Notes: generated from the sequence alone by a model not told the origin. 64,000 nt of DNA from Leptospiraceae bacterium (GCA_022402465.1 JAKRSH010000029.1:107730-171729), one strand, 5' to 3'. Positions 45,260 to 56,209 are shown, counted from the first letter of the stretch. Program-made: numbers and translations.

Positions 45260-47293
45260 ATGACAGAACCAAATTTAGAATCTACTGAAGAAGAAAAGCC
45301 TACCAAAATAGAAAGCCCTGTCCATGAGCCAGATCTTCTAGATGAACCAGGGCTTAAAATTATTTTGCTTCAGTTCAATCCACAAGTATCTAAGGATATT
45401 ATCAAAATTGAAAAAGGTGTAGAGAACTTTTTTTTATTTAATAGCTCTTCTTATGCCTTAGCCAAGGTAGAAGACATGCAGTATTTTACAGCAGCAGATC
45501 TTAAGATGCTAGCCGAGAGACATGCAGTTGTTCTTTTTCAGTATTTAGAGTATGATGAGAATTTAAAAGATTTTATCCTTCGAAAAGTTATATTAAGACC
45601 TTCTAGTCTGAAAGTAGAACAAGTAAAAAAAATCAAACGTGCCTGTGCTGTAGAATCTTGCGCATCTATACTAAAATATATTTCTATACGAGATAGAATT
45701 ATCTCTGAAAAAATTAATAATAACGAGATAGATGAATATATTTCCAAAAAACTCGTTAATATGGAAACAGGAGAATGGATTGATTATACACTTGATAAGA
45801 TAGCTTCCACTTGTATTCAAAATATAGATTCCATTTCCTTCGGATTTCAACTAGAAAAGGTATGGAAGATAGATTTAGAATTAATGAATATGATTCTTCA
45901 TATTTTAGTTAAAAAGGATGGAATTGATTATGCAGAAGTATTTTCAAATTCTAAATTAGATGAGGACAAATCCCAAGCCTTGTCTCATCGTGCCGGTCTC
46001 TCTATTCTACAAGAAGTAGGCTTGGATTTTTATTTAGTCAGACCAAGCTTTACTCACATGGTGAAGAATGAATCTGAAAAAGTGATTCCAACTGGAACTG
46101 AATTAGAAAGCATATTGAGATTATTCGGACAAATTGCACGTTCAGCTATCATGCAAATTCTACCACTTGAACAATCTATGGGATATTCTACAGATACAAG
46201 ACTTTTGCATAAGCAATACATTGAAGAATTGGATAAGCATGCTTCTTTTTCTACACAGGCTGGTTGGGAAGGTGCTGAGATTTTTATTTCAAATTATAAA
46301 AATTTACTTACAAAAGTAGAGAATTTGAAAGAAGTCAGAAACGAATACATGATTGATGTTATGCTAAAGAACAAATTGTCTCAATTGAATATGCAATTTG
46401 ATCCTTTATACTTTTCATTAGAAGAGTTTAGTGTTGATCCTGAGTTTGCTAAGCAAACAGGTATTGATAAATCTACCTTATTCAATAAATTTCTTCAAAA
46501 ATGTAAAAGCAATCCTGATTTAGTAAGTCATATCGAAAAGAGGGCAGGACAAAATAGCAGTGGTATCCATTTACTCTACAAAGAGAATTTACCAACCTCC
46601 TTTATTCGATTTAAGAAAAAAAGAAATTTCCTTCACAATATGGCAAAAGAATCATCATTGAAAGGTGGAATTTATGAGTTTCTCAAAGAGATTCCAGCAT
46701 CTTTTCCAAATCGCGTGCATTTTGTAGAGGAACAGTTGAACCTTTCCAAAGCTGTAAGTGATTGGGAGGCAGAGCAAGAAGCAGAAAGAATTAGAAAGGA
46801 GCAAGAAGCCAAAGGTCTATTCGTAAGATTTCTAGAATGGATTGCTTCTCTCTTTGGTATCAAAACACAAAAGAATCATGAATCAGATAAAGTAGATTCT
46901 AAGAAAAATGATTCTAAACGAAAAAACAAACCTTCTTTAGGTGTCTATGGTGGACCCAAGGAAAGAGAAATTATTATTTCCAATGTGGTTCAGAAAGCTA
47001 TCGATTATGTAGATAGACACAATAGAGGTTTAATCTGGTTGGACGATGTGCTTGCCGCTTTGAATTCTAGTAATTATTCCTTAGTTAATCTTTCGGATAT
47101 GCTTTTCTTTGATAAACAAAGACGTTACCTTGAGATCCGATCTTTAAATGAAATCCGCCATGTGTTCATCCGAAGAGAACTCGAAAATGATGCATCATGG
47201 CTTCAAAACACTATTGATTATTTAGAGAACATCCAAAATAAAAAACAAGAGCACAGGCTTCTAAGCACAGAGTTAAAGAAAAGATTGGATTAA
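45260..47293 (+). CDS. Large hypothetical protein, unrecognised
   Basis: 677 residues, no signal peptide or membrane helix by eye, except a hydrophobic patch [15 protein letters not shown] near 525-540. The N-terminus is acidic; residues about 150-330 and 345-515 look alpha-helical; an acidic coiled coil with [16 protein letters not shown] lies near 505-525, followed by a Lys/Ser-rich linker and a C-terminal domain of about 90 residues. I recognise no family. Divergent from the cyclophilin and followed by a strong terminator, so a single-gene unit. Confidence 0.72.
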   Translation: MTEPNLESTEEEKPTKIESPVHEPDLLDEPGLKIILLQFNPQVSKDIIKIEKGVENFFLFNSSSYALAKVEDMQYFTAADLKMLAERHAVVLFQYLEYDENLKDFILRKVILRPSSLKVEQVKKIKRACAVESCASILKYISIRDRIISEKINNNEIDEYISKKLVNMETGEWIDYTLDKIASTCIQNIDSISFGFQLEKVWKIDLELMNMILHILVKKDGIDYAEVFSNSKLDEDKSQALSHRAGLSILQEVGLDFYLVRPSFTHMVKNESEKVIPTGTELESILRLFGQIARSAIMQILPLEQSMGYSTDTRLLHKQYIEELDKHASFSTQAGWEGAEIFISNYKNLLTKVENLKEVRNEYMIDVMLKNKLSQLNMQFDPLYFSLEEFSVDPEFAKQTGIDKSTLFNKFLQKCKSNPDLVSHIEKRAGQNSSGIHLLYKENLPTSFIRFKKKRNFLHNMAKESSLKGGIYEFLKEIPASFPNRVHFVEEQLNLSKAVSDWEAEQEAERIRKEQEAKGLFVRFLEWIASLFGIKTQKNHESDKVDSKKNDSKRKNKPSLGVYGGPKEREIIISNVVQKAIDYVDRHNRGLIWLDDVLAALNSSNYSLVNLSDMLFFDKQRRYLEIRSLNEIRHVFIRRELENDASWLQNTIDYLENIQNKKQEHRLLSTELKKRLD

Positions 47294-47309
47294 AACCAAG
47301 AAAAGTTTT

Positions 47310-47338
47310 CTTAAGAAAAAGAAATTATTTTTCTTAAG
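47310..47338. terminator. Bidirectional terminator
   Basis: CTTAAGAAAAA (47310-47320) pairs exactly with TTTTTCTTAAG (47328-47338) around a 7-base loop. It lies between the 3' ends of two converging genes (47293 and 47346) and can serve both. Confidence 0.8.
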
Positions 47339-47345
47339 AGTTTTC

Positions 47346-48311
47346 TTAACCTTCGGCTATGGATGCGTTCACCATATCGGGCTTCATGCCTTGTGGAATC
47401 CAATTTTCTTTGGTCTTAGCATCAGTATTTTTGGATTTATTCAGTTTAGCTTCTTTCTTGAGTCGATCATTCGCCTTGCCTTCTTCTATAACCTTAACAG
47501 GAGGCATCTTCAAATCCCAAACGATACCAAATAAACTTAGCAATTTTAGTATGTAATAAGAAAAATCAACTTCATACCAAAAAAAACCTTGGTTAGCTGA
47601 ATGAGCATAGTGGTGGTGGTTGTTGTGCCATCCTTCACCCATGGTTATGATAGCTAGAAAAAAATTATTGCGACTATCATCTTTCGTCTCATATCTTCTA
47701 GATCCTATAACATGCGCTAAAGAGTTAATTGTCCAAGTTCCATGTCCAAGAAAAAAAGTAGAGACAGCATAACCATAAACCAACCAAGCCCAACCTCCAA
47801 TTAGATACAAGGCTATAGAATAAGAGAGAGGTGGAAGCCAGTGAAAGCGATCTAACCAAACCATTTCAGGGTATTTGTAATAATCTTTGATAAGACGCGA
47901 ATCATAATCATTGTAATCGTCTCTTAGAAACCAAAGCATGTGAGAATACCAGAAACCTTTCTGTTTTGGAGAGTGGATATCTAATTCAGTATCAGAATAT
48001 CTATGATGGTTTCTGTGATGTGCCGCCCACCATAATGGGCCCTTCTGCATAGACATAGCACCTATCCATCCAAGTATGAATTGAAAGACTCTTGATGTCT
48101 TGAATGCGTTGTGCGAAAAGTATCTATGGTAACCAGCTGTGATTCCAAACATTCGTAGGAAATACATCCCCACAGCTAAGCCTAAAAGACTCCATTGAAA
48201 ATCAACAGTGAAGACAAAGAGCACAGTCGCTTCGATTAAAATGAATAATGTTAAAAATAAAATGGGAACATTTTGTTTCACCATTGGTTCTACAGTTGAT
48301 GAAGAATTCAT
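47346..48311 (-). CDS. Delta-9-type fatty-acid desaturase
   Basis: 321 residues. The three histidine boxes of membrane diiron desaturases are present: HRYFSH (62-67), HHRNHH and HNNHH in EGWHNNHHHYAH. Four hydrophobic segments fit the acyl-CoA desaturase topology. It puts a cis double bond into saturated acyl chains, setting membrane fluidity. Basic Lys-rich C-terminal tail. Divergent from lysC (109-bp gap). Confidence 0.93.
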   Translation of the reverse strand: MNSSSTVEPMVKQNVPILFLTLFILIEATVLFVFTVDFQWSLLGLAVGMYFLRMFGITAGYHRYFSHNAFKTSRVFQFILGWIGAMSMQKGPLWWAAHHRNHHRYSDTELDIHSPKQKGFWYSHMLWFLRDDYNDYDSRLIKDYYKYPEMVWLDRFHWLPPLSYSIALYLIGGWAWLVYGYAVSTFFLGHGTWTINSLAHVIGSRRYETKDDSRNNFFLAIITMGEGWHNNHHHYAHSANQGFFWYEVDFSYYILKLLSLFGIVWDLKMPPVKVIEEGKANDRLKKEAKLNKSKNTDAKTKENWIPQGMKPDMVNASIAEG

Positions 48312-48420
48312 TATTTGCCTCTGTGAAATAGGAGTAGATATTCTCTAAAAGGTTGCAAAAAATAATCTACTTGCTAGAGCAAAATAGAAAAAAATCATAG
48401 CAGTAGAGAATCTTAACTGA

Positions 48421-49638
48421 ATGGCAAAGACAATTGTTCAAAAATATGGCGGAACCTCCGTCGGCGACACTACGAAAATCAAAAACGTCGCAAATCGAAT
48501 TAAATCTTATTTTGATAATGGCGATAATGTTGCTGTTGTTGTCTCTGCAATGGGACATACTACAGATATTTTAGTTGATTTGGCAGAACAAATCACGGAC
48601 AATCCTCCTAAAAGAGAATTGGATATGCTACTTTCGACTGGAGAGCAAGTCTCGGTAGCTCTTTTGGCTATGGCTTTAGAATCAATAGGAGTTCCCGCCA
48701 AATCCTTTACTGGTTTCCAGATCAAAATGATGACGGATGGAAATCACTCGAATGCAAAAATTGACTCTATTGACAGAACTAGGATTGATCATGCATTTTC
48801 TGAGAGAAAAGTCGCTATCATTGCAGGTTTTCAAGGAATTGATAAGGATGAAAACATTACGACTCTTGGTAGAGGTGGATCGGACACTACAGCAGTTGCA
48901 ATAGCGGCAGCCTTAGGTGCGGATGAATGTGAAATTTATACAGATGTAAATGGAGTTTATACAACAGACCCCAATAAGGTTCCTGAAGCCAAAATGTTAG
49001 ATCAAATCACGTATGAAGAGATGTTAGAGCTAGCATCTTTAGGTGCGGGCGTTTTACATTCAAGATCCGTTGAATTGGCCATGAATTACGGCGTAACAAT
49101 TCATGTTCGAAGTAGCTTTCATAGAGAACCAGGGACTCTGGTAGTAAGTGAGGATAAAATTATGGAAAAAATGAAAGTTAGTGGAGTAACCGTAAAGAAT
49201 GACCAAGCGCGTGTTACTATTCCAGATGTAAAGGATCAACCTGGTATTGCTGCAGAGTTATTTACTGCCTTATCTGCCAAAGATATTATCGTAGATGTAA
49301 TTGTGCAGTCATCACCTCGCGATGGAGTGAATACAATTTCATTTACTATATCAAAGAAAGATGTTCCTACAACTAAATTAGTAATTGAAGATTTGAAGAA
49401 AAAGCTTTCTTCCGGTGCTCTAGAGATTGATGATGATATAGCAATCTTATCTGCGGTTGGTGTTGGAATGAAATCCCACGTCGGAGTAGCAGCTCAAATG
49501 TTCCAAGCCCTTGCAACTGAGGGTGTGAATATTTTAATGATTTCAACTTCTGAAATAAAAATATCTTGCGTGATTCCCCAATCAAAATCAAAGCAAGGTG
49601 TTCAAGCAATACATTCTGCTTTTGGATTAGGAAATTAA
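48421..49638 (+). CDS. lysC: Aspartate kinase
   Basis: 405 residues. KYGGTSVGD is the catalytic Lys loop, [11 protein letters not shown] the substrate/ATP site and the last third holds two ACT domains for feedback inhibition (start [11 protein letters not shown]). It phosphorylates aspartate, the first step to lysine, threonine and methionine. Size matches monofunctional lysC-type enzymes with a full regulatory part. The surA-like gene follows at 9 bp. Confidence 0.96.
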   Translation: MAKTIVQKYGGTSVGDTTKIKNVANRIKSYFDNGDNVAVVVSAMGHTTDILVDLAEQITDNPPKRELDMLLSTGEQVSVALLAMALESIGVPAKSFTGFQIKMMTDGNHSNAKIDSIDRTRIDHAFSERKVAIIAGFQGIDKDENITTLGRGGSDTTAVAIAAALGADECEIYTDVNGVYTTDPNKVPEAKMLDQITYEEMLELASLGAGVLHSRSVELAMNYGVTIHVRSSFHREPGTLVVSEDKIMEKMKVSGVTVKNDQARVTIPDVKDQPGIAAELFTALSAKDIIVDVIVQSSPRDGVNTISFTISKKDVPTTKLVIEDLKKKLSSGALEIDDDIAILSAVGVGMKSHVGVAAQMFQALATEGVNILMISTSEIKISCVIPQSKSKQGVQAIHSAFGLGN

Positions 49639-49647
49639 ATAGAAAAA

Positions 49648-50679
49648 ATGAACCTTAGAAGAATTCAAATATTAGCATTTTTGATTTTTCTGAGTATGAT
49701 TTCGTCTACTGTATTAACAGCAGCTAAAAGAGAATCTTTGAATCAGATACTTGCGATAGTTGGCAATTTTTCTATAAGCCAAATTGATTATGAGCTTGGT
49801 GCTGAGCAGTATAAAATAATTTCAAAATTTGCACCCCCAAATAGGAAAAAGCAATCTTTACGAAGTCAGGTGATAGATTTTTTGATAGATAGAGCTATCG
49901 TTGATATAGTAGCTGAAGAAGAATCCGTTCAAATTAATGAAAAGCGAATTGAAGCTGAAGTTGAGAAGCGAATGGAGTCTATGGGAATCACTGATTTGGA
50001 GCAATTTAAAAGAGCAATTCCATCTCAGACATCTATGACGTATGACCAATGGATTCAAGATTTGCCTTATCAAATAAAAAAAGGTCAATTGCTTCAGATT
50101 CGAGTATCAACTCCTTTACCTTCTGAACAAGAAATCAGGTCCTGGTATGCTAAAAACAAAGCGAAGGTTGGTTTTGAAGTAAAATTTCGAGAAATTGCTA
50201 TAGCTCCCAAAGATGGCTCGATAGATGAAGAGTCTCGGGTTTACAAAGAGCTGACTGAAATTCGTGCGAAGGTTGTGAAAGATCCAAGTCTTTTTCGACT
50301 GATTGCTAGTGGACCAAGGAATGACTCACGTTATAAGGCCTCTGGAGGTTTAGTTAACTGGATTCCAGCTTTTGAATTGTTTAAACAAAGTTCAATCCTA
50401 GCTTCGATTACTTCCAAGACTAAAGAAAATAAAATTTCTGAAATTTATCGTGATGAGAGAAAAAGATATTGCATACTCTTTGTTGAGGGGCTAAGACCAA
50501 CACCTATTGATAGTGTTCGAAGAGGGATACAAAATGTACTTTATCGTGATAAAGAACAAAAGGCTTTTGAAGATTGGTTGGATTCAATGAGATCTCAAAT
50601 TTCCATTACGACATATGATGCAATTTATAATAAAGAACATAATCTCAAAATCCAAGAAGAGTCATATAATTTAGATTAA
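49648..50679 (+). CDS. SurA/PpiC-like periplasmic chaperone
   Basis: 343 residues. Signal peptide (about 1-27), then a SurA N-terminal domain (NQILAIVGNFSISQIDYELG to about 165), and a parvulin-like PPIase domain (about 165-290, with FREIAIAPKDG and GGLVNWIP). It likely helps outer-membrane proteins fold. The parvulin domain looks diverged, so isomerase activity is uncertain. Its stop overlaps the radical-SAM gene by one base, tying envelope folding to the next genes. Confidence 0.82.
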   Translation: MNLRRIQILAFLIFLSMISSTVLTAAKRESLNQILAIVGNFSISQIDYELGAEQYKIISKFAPPNRKKQSLRSQVIDFLIDRAIVDIVAEEESVQINEKRIEAEVEKRMESMGITDLEQFKRAIPSQTSMTYDQWIQDLPYQIKKGQLLQIRVSTPLPSEQEIRSWYAKNKAKVGFEVKFREIAIAPKDGSIDEESRVYKELTEIRAKVVKDPSLFRLIASGPRNDSRYKASGGLVNWIPAFELFKQSSILASITSKTKENKISEIYRDERKRYCILFVEGLRPTPIDSVRRGIQNVLYRDKEQKAFEDWLDSMRSQISITTYDAIYNKEHNLKIQEESYNLD

Positions 50680-52211
50680 TGTCAAGACTTACATACAATC
50701 CATCTTATGTATGTTTGTATTTAAATAAAGAAACAGATTTATTCTATAGAGAGAACACATTATTTTTAAAGTATAAAGATCTTTATATTGATACGTTTCA
50801 AAGAAAAATTTCGAAATTATTTCCTAATATAGAATTTATATCCAACAGCAATAGTTTGGGTTTCCAAGAAATACAAGCTGATTCCGAAGTTGATTTCCTA
50901 TTTAAAATAAAAGAAGTTTTACCTAATTCGCAAAGTGGCAATGAGGATTGGGATGAAGTTTGTATATTATATTTTCAAGGACTTGCACCACTATTGGATC
51001 TTGATTTAACTGAGAAAATATGGCAAAGACATACGAAATTTCTTAGCCAATATTCTTATAGCGAAAATTTACCTGATGGAATTATACCAAGAATCCTAAC
51101 TAGAGAATTTATTGAGACCTTACCAAAGAGTATAAAACATTCAGTTCATGAATTTTTCTTAAAGAATATCAATAATTATGATGTTGAGATATTCTTCGAG
51201 CATCCAGATTTGAGACAATATAGATTGAATCTATCTCCAAATGATGCACGTTCACACATACTTGTTAAAAATATATTTGATAAATCTCCAGATTTCCCAT
51301 ATTCAAATCTTCTTCCTTTCATAAAAGATAACTCAAATCTTTATCGAAGCTCTCCCTCTTGGATTGAATTAGAGCTTATCCGGGGATGCGAATTAAAATG
51401 TACATTTTGTCCGAGACAGTATACAGATAATACTTTAGATGGTTCTCAATTTACAATAAATGAAGTTTTAGATCTTAAGAATAAACTATCATCCTTGGAT
51501 TCCAAGTATACAATTTGTATTGGTGGTATGGGCGAACCTCTTCTTCATAATGATTTTGAACAAATAGTAAAAGAAATTGTATCCTTACATAATCTATCAG
51601 AATTAATTATCGAAACTTCTCTTGCAATGCACTGGGATAGACTTTCAAATTGTATCAAGTCACTCAACGATAGCGAAAAGCAAAAATTAACTATAATCAT
51701 AAATCTAACAACTTTAAAAGAAGAAAGATATAAATCTATATATGGGCAGAAACTTCTCAAAGAAGTTTTAGCTAATGTTGATTTGCTGACAAAGATTCTA
51801 CCTATAGAAAATGTACATGTTCAGATATTAAAAATTCTTGAAGTGGAAGATGAGGTGGATAGCTATTTTACATTTTTCGAAAAGAAAAACATTAATATAA
51901 TCTTTCAGAAATACAATAGCTATGCAGGAAGCTTGGAAGAGAAAAGAGTGAGTGATTTAACTCCCTTAAAAAGAGAATTTTGTTGGCATCTTGCTCGAGA
52001 TTTATATATTCATGCAAATGGTGATGTAGCGGCCTGCAAACAAGTTGTCAATGATCCAAAGATAAAATCTTTAGGAAACATAAAGACTCAAACCTTTGAA
52101 GATATTTGGAATAAGTCGCAGGCGATTTTTCAAGAATCTATTTTAGGGAACCATGATAAGACGGGTCTTCCTTGTTTACAATGTGATGAATGGTATACCT
52201 TCAATTCCTAA
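50679..52211 (+). CDS. Spiro-SPASM radical-SAM protein
   Basis: 510 residues. A Met-rich-poor N-terminal region (about 1-225) that is not radical SAM is followed by the cluster motif with Cys237, Cys241 and Cys244 (CELKCTFC), the GGMGEPLL segment, and a C-terminal SPASM-type half with CWHLARDLYIHANGDVAAC and CLQC for auxiliary Fe-S clusters. I recognise it as the spirochaete-specific 'spiro-SPASM' type. Such enzymes do radical chemistry on peptides or small molecules; the substrate is unknown. It is coupled to the SpsF-SpsG fusion, which overlaps by 59 bp. Confidence 0.85.
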   Translation: MSRLTYNPSYVCLYLNKETDLFYRENTLFLKYKDLYIDTFQRKISKLFPNIEFISNSNSLGFQEIQADSEVDFLFKIKEVLPNSQSGNEDWDEVCILYFQGLAPLLDLDLTEKIWQRHTKFLSQYSYSENLPDGIIPRILTREFIETLPKSIKHSVHEFFLKNINNYDVEIFFEHPDLRQYRLNLSPNDARSHILVKNIFDKSPDFPYSNLLPFIKDNSNLYRSSPSWIELELIRGCELKCTFCPRQYTDNTLDGSQFTINEVLDLKNKLSSLDSKYTICIGGMGEPLLHNDFEQIVKEIVSLHNLSELIIETSLAMHWDRLSNCIKSLNDSEKQKLTIIINLTTLKEERYKSIYGQKLLKEVLANVDLLTKILPIENVHVQILKILEVEDEVDSYFTFFEKKNINIIFQKYNSYAGSLEEKRVSDLTPLKREFCWHLARDLYIHANGDVAACKQVVNDPKIKSLGNIKTQTFEDIWNKSQAIFQESILGNHDKTGLPCLQCDEWYTFNS

Positions 52212-53820
52212 AATATTTGCATTTATACAAGCAAGATTAGGATCGACTCGTTATCCTAATAAAGTATTAAATTCTATTCCAGTTAAGGGTAGGACTTTAC
52301 TCGAACACATTCATTCTCGATTGAAAACAACACTTTCTGAAGAACAGATTGTATTCCTTATTCCTGAAGAGGATCAATCATTACTTGAATATCTTAAAGA
52401 AAAGTCTTTTAATTATTATTGTGGTAGTTTAAATGATGTTCGAAAAAGATTCAGAGATGCTTCTAATTTTTACCAAGCTGATGTAATACTACGATTAACA
52501 GGTGATAATCCTTTTGTTGATACAAAAGCAATAGAAACTATCATTGAAGCATGGCATGTTGCTTTTAATCAGAATACTAAATTAGATTTAATTTACTATT
52601 CACCTCTACCACTAGGTATGGGTATTGAATCCTTTTCAAGACAGGCTTTGGACAAATCTTCTGAGATTGATGAACAAAGACACTTGGAACATGTAAGTCT
52701 TCATATTAAAGAAAATCCTAAAGATTATACTATTTTGAAAATGCCATCTCCTTTTCCAGAAAGTATAGCTTCCCTTCGACTGACCTTTGATGAAGAATTA
52801 GATTACCAAACACTACTTAATATTTATGAAGAAGCAATATCTAATTCACATAATGAAATATTCGGAGCTTTTGAAATTTATAATTTGAGTTTAAAGAACC
52901 CTGAACTTTTTAATAAAAATCAAATCGTAGAGCAAGTGAGATTTAATTTACCTAAACCTCAAGTGCATTCTAAAAGAACTATATGTATTATAATTGGTAA
53001 TCCGAGGGAATATGGTTCAGGCCATTGGGAAAGAATGACAATTTTATCTATAAAGTTAGTTCTGCTTGGTTACGAAGTTAGTATGCAATTCAATTCTACC
53101 AAAATTACTCAAGAATTTGATTATTTCATTATTGATTCTAGAGAAGACTATTCAGACGCAAAATTTTTACAACCTATACTTAGAATTGATGAACTTTCAA
53201 AAAAACGGAAAAATCTTATTTCCGAAGAAGAATATTTTAGATTAGGATTTGTAGATCTCTTGCCTCATCCAGATTCTTTTGGTTGGAGTGCTAAGCCTCA
53301 GGTTCTACTTTCCAATTTTGCCAATCAATCCTTATCAAATATTCAAATTCTGAATTCATCCAATAGAATAAAGGAGACAAATACGCTTCTTTGTTATGCG
53401 GGGAATTTAAATTCTGAGTGCAGTAAAAGTTTAGATGACTTCTTGATTTCCAAATATTCTAATAACAAAATAATCAGAATTGGTGGTTCTGAGCCAATCA
53501 CAATGAAAATTCATTATGAGGTAAGACTTACAAAGAGAAAGTGGTGGAATTATTTGTCAAAATCTGATTATTTTTTATCTTATTTTGGACAGGGCCTTAT
53601 GGAAGCGATGTATTTACGAAAGAAACTTGCTTCCTATTCGATAGGTGATTACCATACTATGTTAAGTCGACATATCGAGAGGATCTGGTCGGTGCCATTT
53701 CTAGGTGATTGTAACCAAGAAATGGAGTTTCTAGAATTTAGTAATTCTTACCCAATTATACATAACACAGCACATGAAAGGATCATTCAATGGTTAGAAT
53801 CACAATCATCTACAGTTTAA
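52153..53820 (+). CDS. SpsF-SpsG fusion (cytidylyltransferase + PseG-like)
   Basis: 555 residues. Residues about 15-260 form an SpsF-like nucleotidyltransferase (AFIQARLGSTRYPNKVL, RLTGDNPFVD), and 280-555 resemble an SpsG/PseG UDP-sugar hydrolase (IIIGNPREYGSGHWERM, FGQGLMEAMYLRKKLASY). Separate SpsF and SpsG act in nonulosonic-acid and surface-polysaccharide synthesis. ATG 52153 follows AGGGA; a second ATG at 52186 lacks a ribosome site but gives the more usual N-terminus. The frame begins inside the radical-SAM gene, so both are translated together. Confidence 0.82.
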   Translation: MIRRVFLVYNVMNGIPSIPKIFAFIQARLGSTRYPNKVLNSIPVKGRTLLEHIHSRLKTTLSEEQIVFLIPEEDQSLLEYLKEKSFNYYCGSLNDVRKRFRDASNFYQADVILRLTGDNPFVDTKAIETIIEAWHVAFNQNTKLDLIYYSPLPLGMGIESFSRQALDKSSEIDEQRHLEHVSLHIKENPKDYTILKMPSPFPESIASLRLTFDEELDYQTLLNIYEEAISNSHNEIFGAFEIYNLSLKNPELFNKNQIVEQVRFNLPKPQVHSKRTICIIIGNPREYGSGHWERMTILSIKLVLLGYEVSMQFNSTKITQEFDYFIIDSREDYSDAKFLQPILRIDELSKKRKNLISEEEYFRLGFVDLLPHPDSFGWSAKPQVLLSNFANQSLSNIQILNSSNRIKETNTLLCYAGNLNSECSKSLDDFLISKYSNNKIIRIGGSEPITMKIHYEVRLTKRKWWNYLSKSDYFLSYFGQGLMEAMYLRKKLASYSIGDYHTMLSRHIERIWSVPFLGDCNQEMEFLEFSNSYPIIHNTAHERIIQWLESQSSTV

Positions 53821-54818
53821 TTTTATTTTTTAACTTTAGTACTTTATATTCTCAAGATGCAGAGGTACAATCAGCCTATTCGAAACAAGATGACCTTGAT
53901 CCTAGTATGAAGCTTGAATTACAAAAACTAGGTCGGGATGTAATAAATTATTTACGTTGGAAAAGATTACCACAAGCTGAAAAAAAATTACAAGAATATG
54001 AATCATTGCAAAGCACAACAGATGAATTTTTTTATTTAAGAGCGGCAATTTATTTTACTAAGAAACAACTCAATTTAGCAGAATCAGATTTAAAAAGAGC
54101 CTTATCAATTAACTCTAAACATGAAGCCGCTTATTATTTGATTGGAATGGTTTATGGAATTTGGTCAGAGTGGAATCGCAGTATGGAAGCTTTTAAAATT
54201 GCAGTAGAGCTTTCACCTTACAATCCACATTATTACAATAATTTAGCTATTTCCTATTATATGTTAGGTGAATATGAACTCGCTCGTATAGCAGTTAGTA
54301 AAGCGATTGAGCAGAAAGCAAATTTCACAGAAGCCAAAATCTTGTTGATCCAAATTGAAAGAAAGCTGAATAAGACTGAATCTGCTTATAAAAACGCTGA
54401 AAAATTATTCAAAGAAGATTTAAAGAATACTGAAATAAGATTTTTACTCGCTGAATTGATTTTTGAATCAAGGAGAGAATACCAAAGAGTAATTCAACTT
54501 TTAGAAAAGGAAAGAAATCTTCCTATATCTACAAAGAGAATTTTAGCTCAATCTTATGACTATCTGATGCAAGAGAATCAATCGGATTCTTTGTGGAAGG
54601 ATATAGTGGAATCTGGATTAGCGACCGATGAAGATAAAAAGAAATACATCAATGTCTTAATTAAACAAAACAAAATTGCTCTAGCAGATCGATATTCTTT
54701 GGAATATATAAACCAAAATCCTGCTAGAGCCGACGAAGTTAGATCACTTTACGAATCTAGCTTAAGATACAACTTCGCAATGGAAAAGTTTTATTATTAT
54801 TTTCCATTAAGTAAATAG
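53790..54818 (+). CDS. Exported TPR-repeat protein
   Basis: 342 residues. Signal peptide (about 1-21, cut near LYSQD). Tandem TPR helices from about residue 60 to 300, for example AAIYFTKKQLNLAESDLKRAL and NLAISYYMLGEYELARIAVSKAI. A scaffold for protein contacts in the periplasm. The start overlaps the SpsF-SpsG fusion by 31 bp, so it is the third coupled gene of the group. Confidence 0.85.
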   Translation: MVRITIIYSLILFFNFSTLYSQDAEVQSAYSKQDDLDPSMKLELQKLGRDVINYLRWKRLPQAEKKLQEYESLQSTTDEFFYLRAAIYFTKKQLNLAESDLKRALSINSKHEAAYYLIGMVYGIWSEWNRSMEAFKIAVELSPYNPHYYNNLAISYYMLGEYELARIAVSKAIEQKANFTEAKILLIQIERKLNKTESAYKNAEKLFKEDLKNTEIRFLLAELIFESRREYQRVIQLLEKERNLPISTKRILAQSYDYLMQENQSDSLWKDIVESGLATDEDKKKYINVLIKQNKIALADRYSLEYINQNPARADEVRSLYESSLRYNFAMEKFYYYFPLSK

Positions 54819-54823
54819 TTTTC

Positions 54824-56209
54824 TTATTCTTTCAAGGCATTGATGATTTCTTGAGTTGCTTTCTTGCCATCTCCAAATAACATCAAGGTATTTTCTTGTG
54901 TAAATAAAGGGTTAGGAACACCTGCAAATCCTGGGCTCAACGATCTTTTGATCACAACAATAGTTCCTGCTTTCCCAACTTCTAAGATTGGCATGCCTGC
55001 AATTGGGCTTTTTGGATCCGTTTTAGCAAGTGGATTTGTAACATCATTTGCTCCATTTACAATCACTACGTCTACATTTTCAAAAGTTGGATTGATCTCA
55101 TCCATTTCCTTGAGTTTATCATAAGGAATGTCTGCTTCTGCAAGCAGAACATTCATATGCCCTGGCATACGACCAGCAACCGGATGAATTGCAAATTCAA
55201 CTTCTATTCCGCGAGAAGTTAGAAGATTATAAAGATCTCGAACCGTATGTTGCGCTTGAGATACTGCCATTCCATATCCTGGAACAATTACAACCTTACG
55301 TGCAATATCTAAGATCATTGCAACTTCATCGGAAGTAGTAGATTTCACTTTTCCAGAGTAAAAATCTCCTGAATCAGCTACTTCTTCTGCAACCTGTCCA
55401 AAACCGCCAAAAAGTACATTTGTTAAAGATCGATTCATAGCTTTGCACATTATTTGCGTTAGGATAATTCCTGAAGCTCCAACCAATGAACCTGAAATTA
55501 TAAGAACATTATTATCAAGCACAAATCCATTCATAGATGCTGCAATTCCAGAATAGGAGTTCAATAATGAAATCACAACAGGCATATCAGCTCCACCAAT
55601 AGGTAGAACAAGAATGAGGCCAAGAAAAATTCCTATACCTGAAATGATCCAATACAGATCCGGATTCGTTGGTTGATATACGAAGTACCCACCAATTGAC
55701 AATACAGCTAATAGTGTAAATGCCTTTACGATTTGATCTCCCGGATAACGAACAGCTTTTTCAGTAACGATACCTTGTAACTTACCAAAAGCGATCATGG
55801 AACCAGAAAATGTTACAGCACCAATAGCTGCTGAAAGACTAGTTGATACTGAAAAAGTAGGATCTATGTTGCTTCCTAATTTCAAAGCTTCCAGAAGAGC
55901 AGCACCCGCAACCAAAACGGAAGCAATTCCACCAAAACCATTGAGCAATGCAACTAACTGAGGCATAGCGGTCATTTGAATTTTCTTTGCGAGAATGATG
56001 CCTATTGAAGAGCCTAAAATCACTCCAGCTATAATGTATTCAAAGCTAATAATTTCCTTATCCAATAGAGTCACTGCAATAGCAATAAACATACCTAAGG
56101 CACCGAGAGCATTTCCTCTAACAGCTGTTTTGGGGTGGGAGAGATTTTTTAATCCAACTATAAATAAGACAGATGCAATTAAATAAGATATTTTTACAAA
56201 ATTTTCCAT
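54824..56209 (-). CDS. pntB: NAD(P) transhydrogenase beta subunit
   Basis: 461 residues with eight to nine membrane helices followed by the NADP(H)-binding domain III (about 290-461): VVIVPGYGMAVSQAQHTV, HPVAGRMPGHMNVLLAEA and DVTNPLAK. Uses the proton gradient to make NADPH from NADH. The upstream pntAB gene ends one base before it. The NAD-binding alpha-1 subunit (pntAA) is not in the window. Confidence 0.95.
   Translation of the reverse strand: MENFVKISYLIASVLFIVGLKNLSHPKTAVRGNALGALGMFIAIAVTLLDKEIISFEYIIAGVILGSSIGIILAKKIQMTAMPQLVALLNGFGGIASVLVAGAALLEALKLGSNIDPTFSVSTSLSAAIGAVTFSGSMIAFGKLQGIVTEKAVRYPGDQIVKAFTLLAVLSIGGYFVYQPTNPDLYWIISGIGIFLGLILVLPIGGADMPVVISLLNSYSGIAASMNGFVLDNNVLIISGSLVGASGIILTQIMCKAMNRSLTNVLFGGFGQVAEEVADSGDFYSGKVKSTTSDEVAMILDIARKVVIVPGYGMAVSQAQHTVRDLYNLLTSRGIEVEFAIHPVAGRMPGHMNVLLAEADIPYDKLKEMDEINPTFENVDVVIVNGANDVTNPLAKTDPKSPIAGMPILEVGKAGTIVVIKRSLSPGFAGVPNPLFTQENTLMLFGDGKKATQEIINALKE

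Noticed and set aside
43819..45272. Shared N-terminus MTLSK in the DUF4349 gene and the extended cyclophilin frame as a duplication
   Set aside because: Similarity stops after five residues and the cyclophilin start is probably at 45200.
48312..48420. Short palindrome TTGCTAGAGCAA between the desaturase and lysC as a fatty-acid regulator site
   Set aside because: Only 5-bp arms in AT-rich DNA and no matching site elsewhere in the window.
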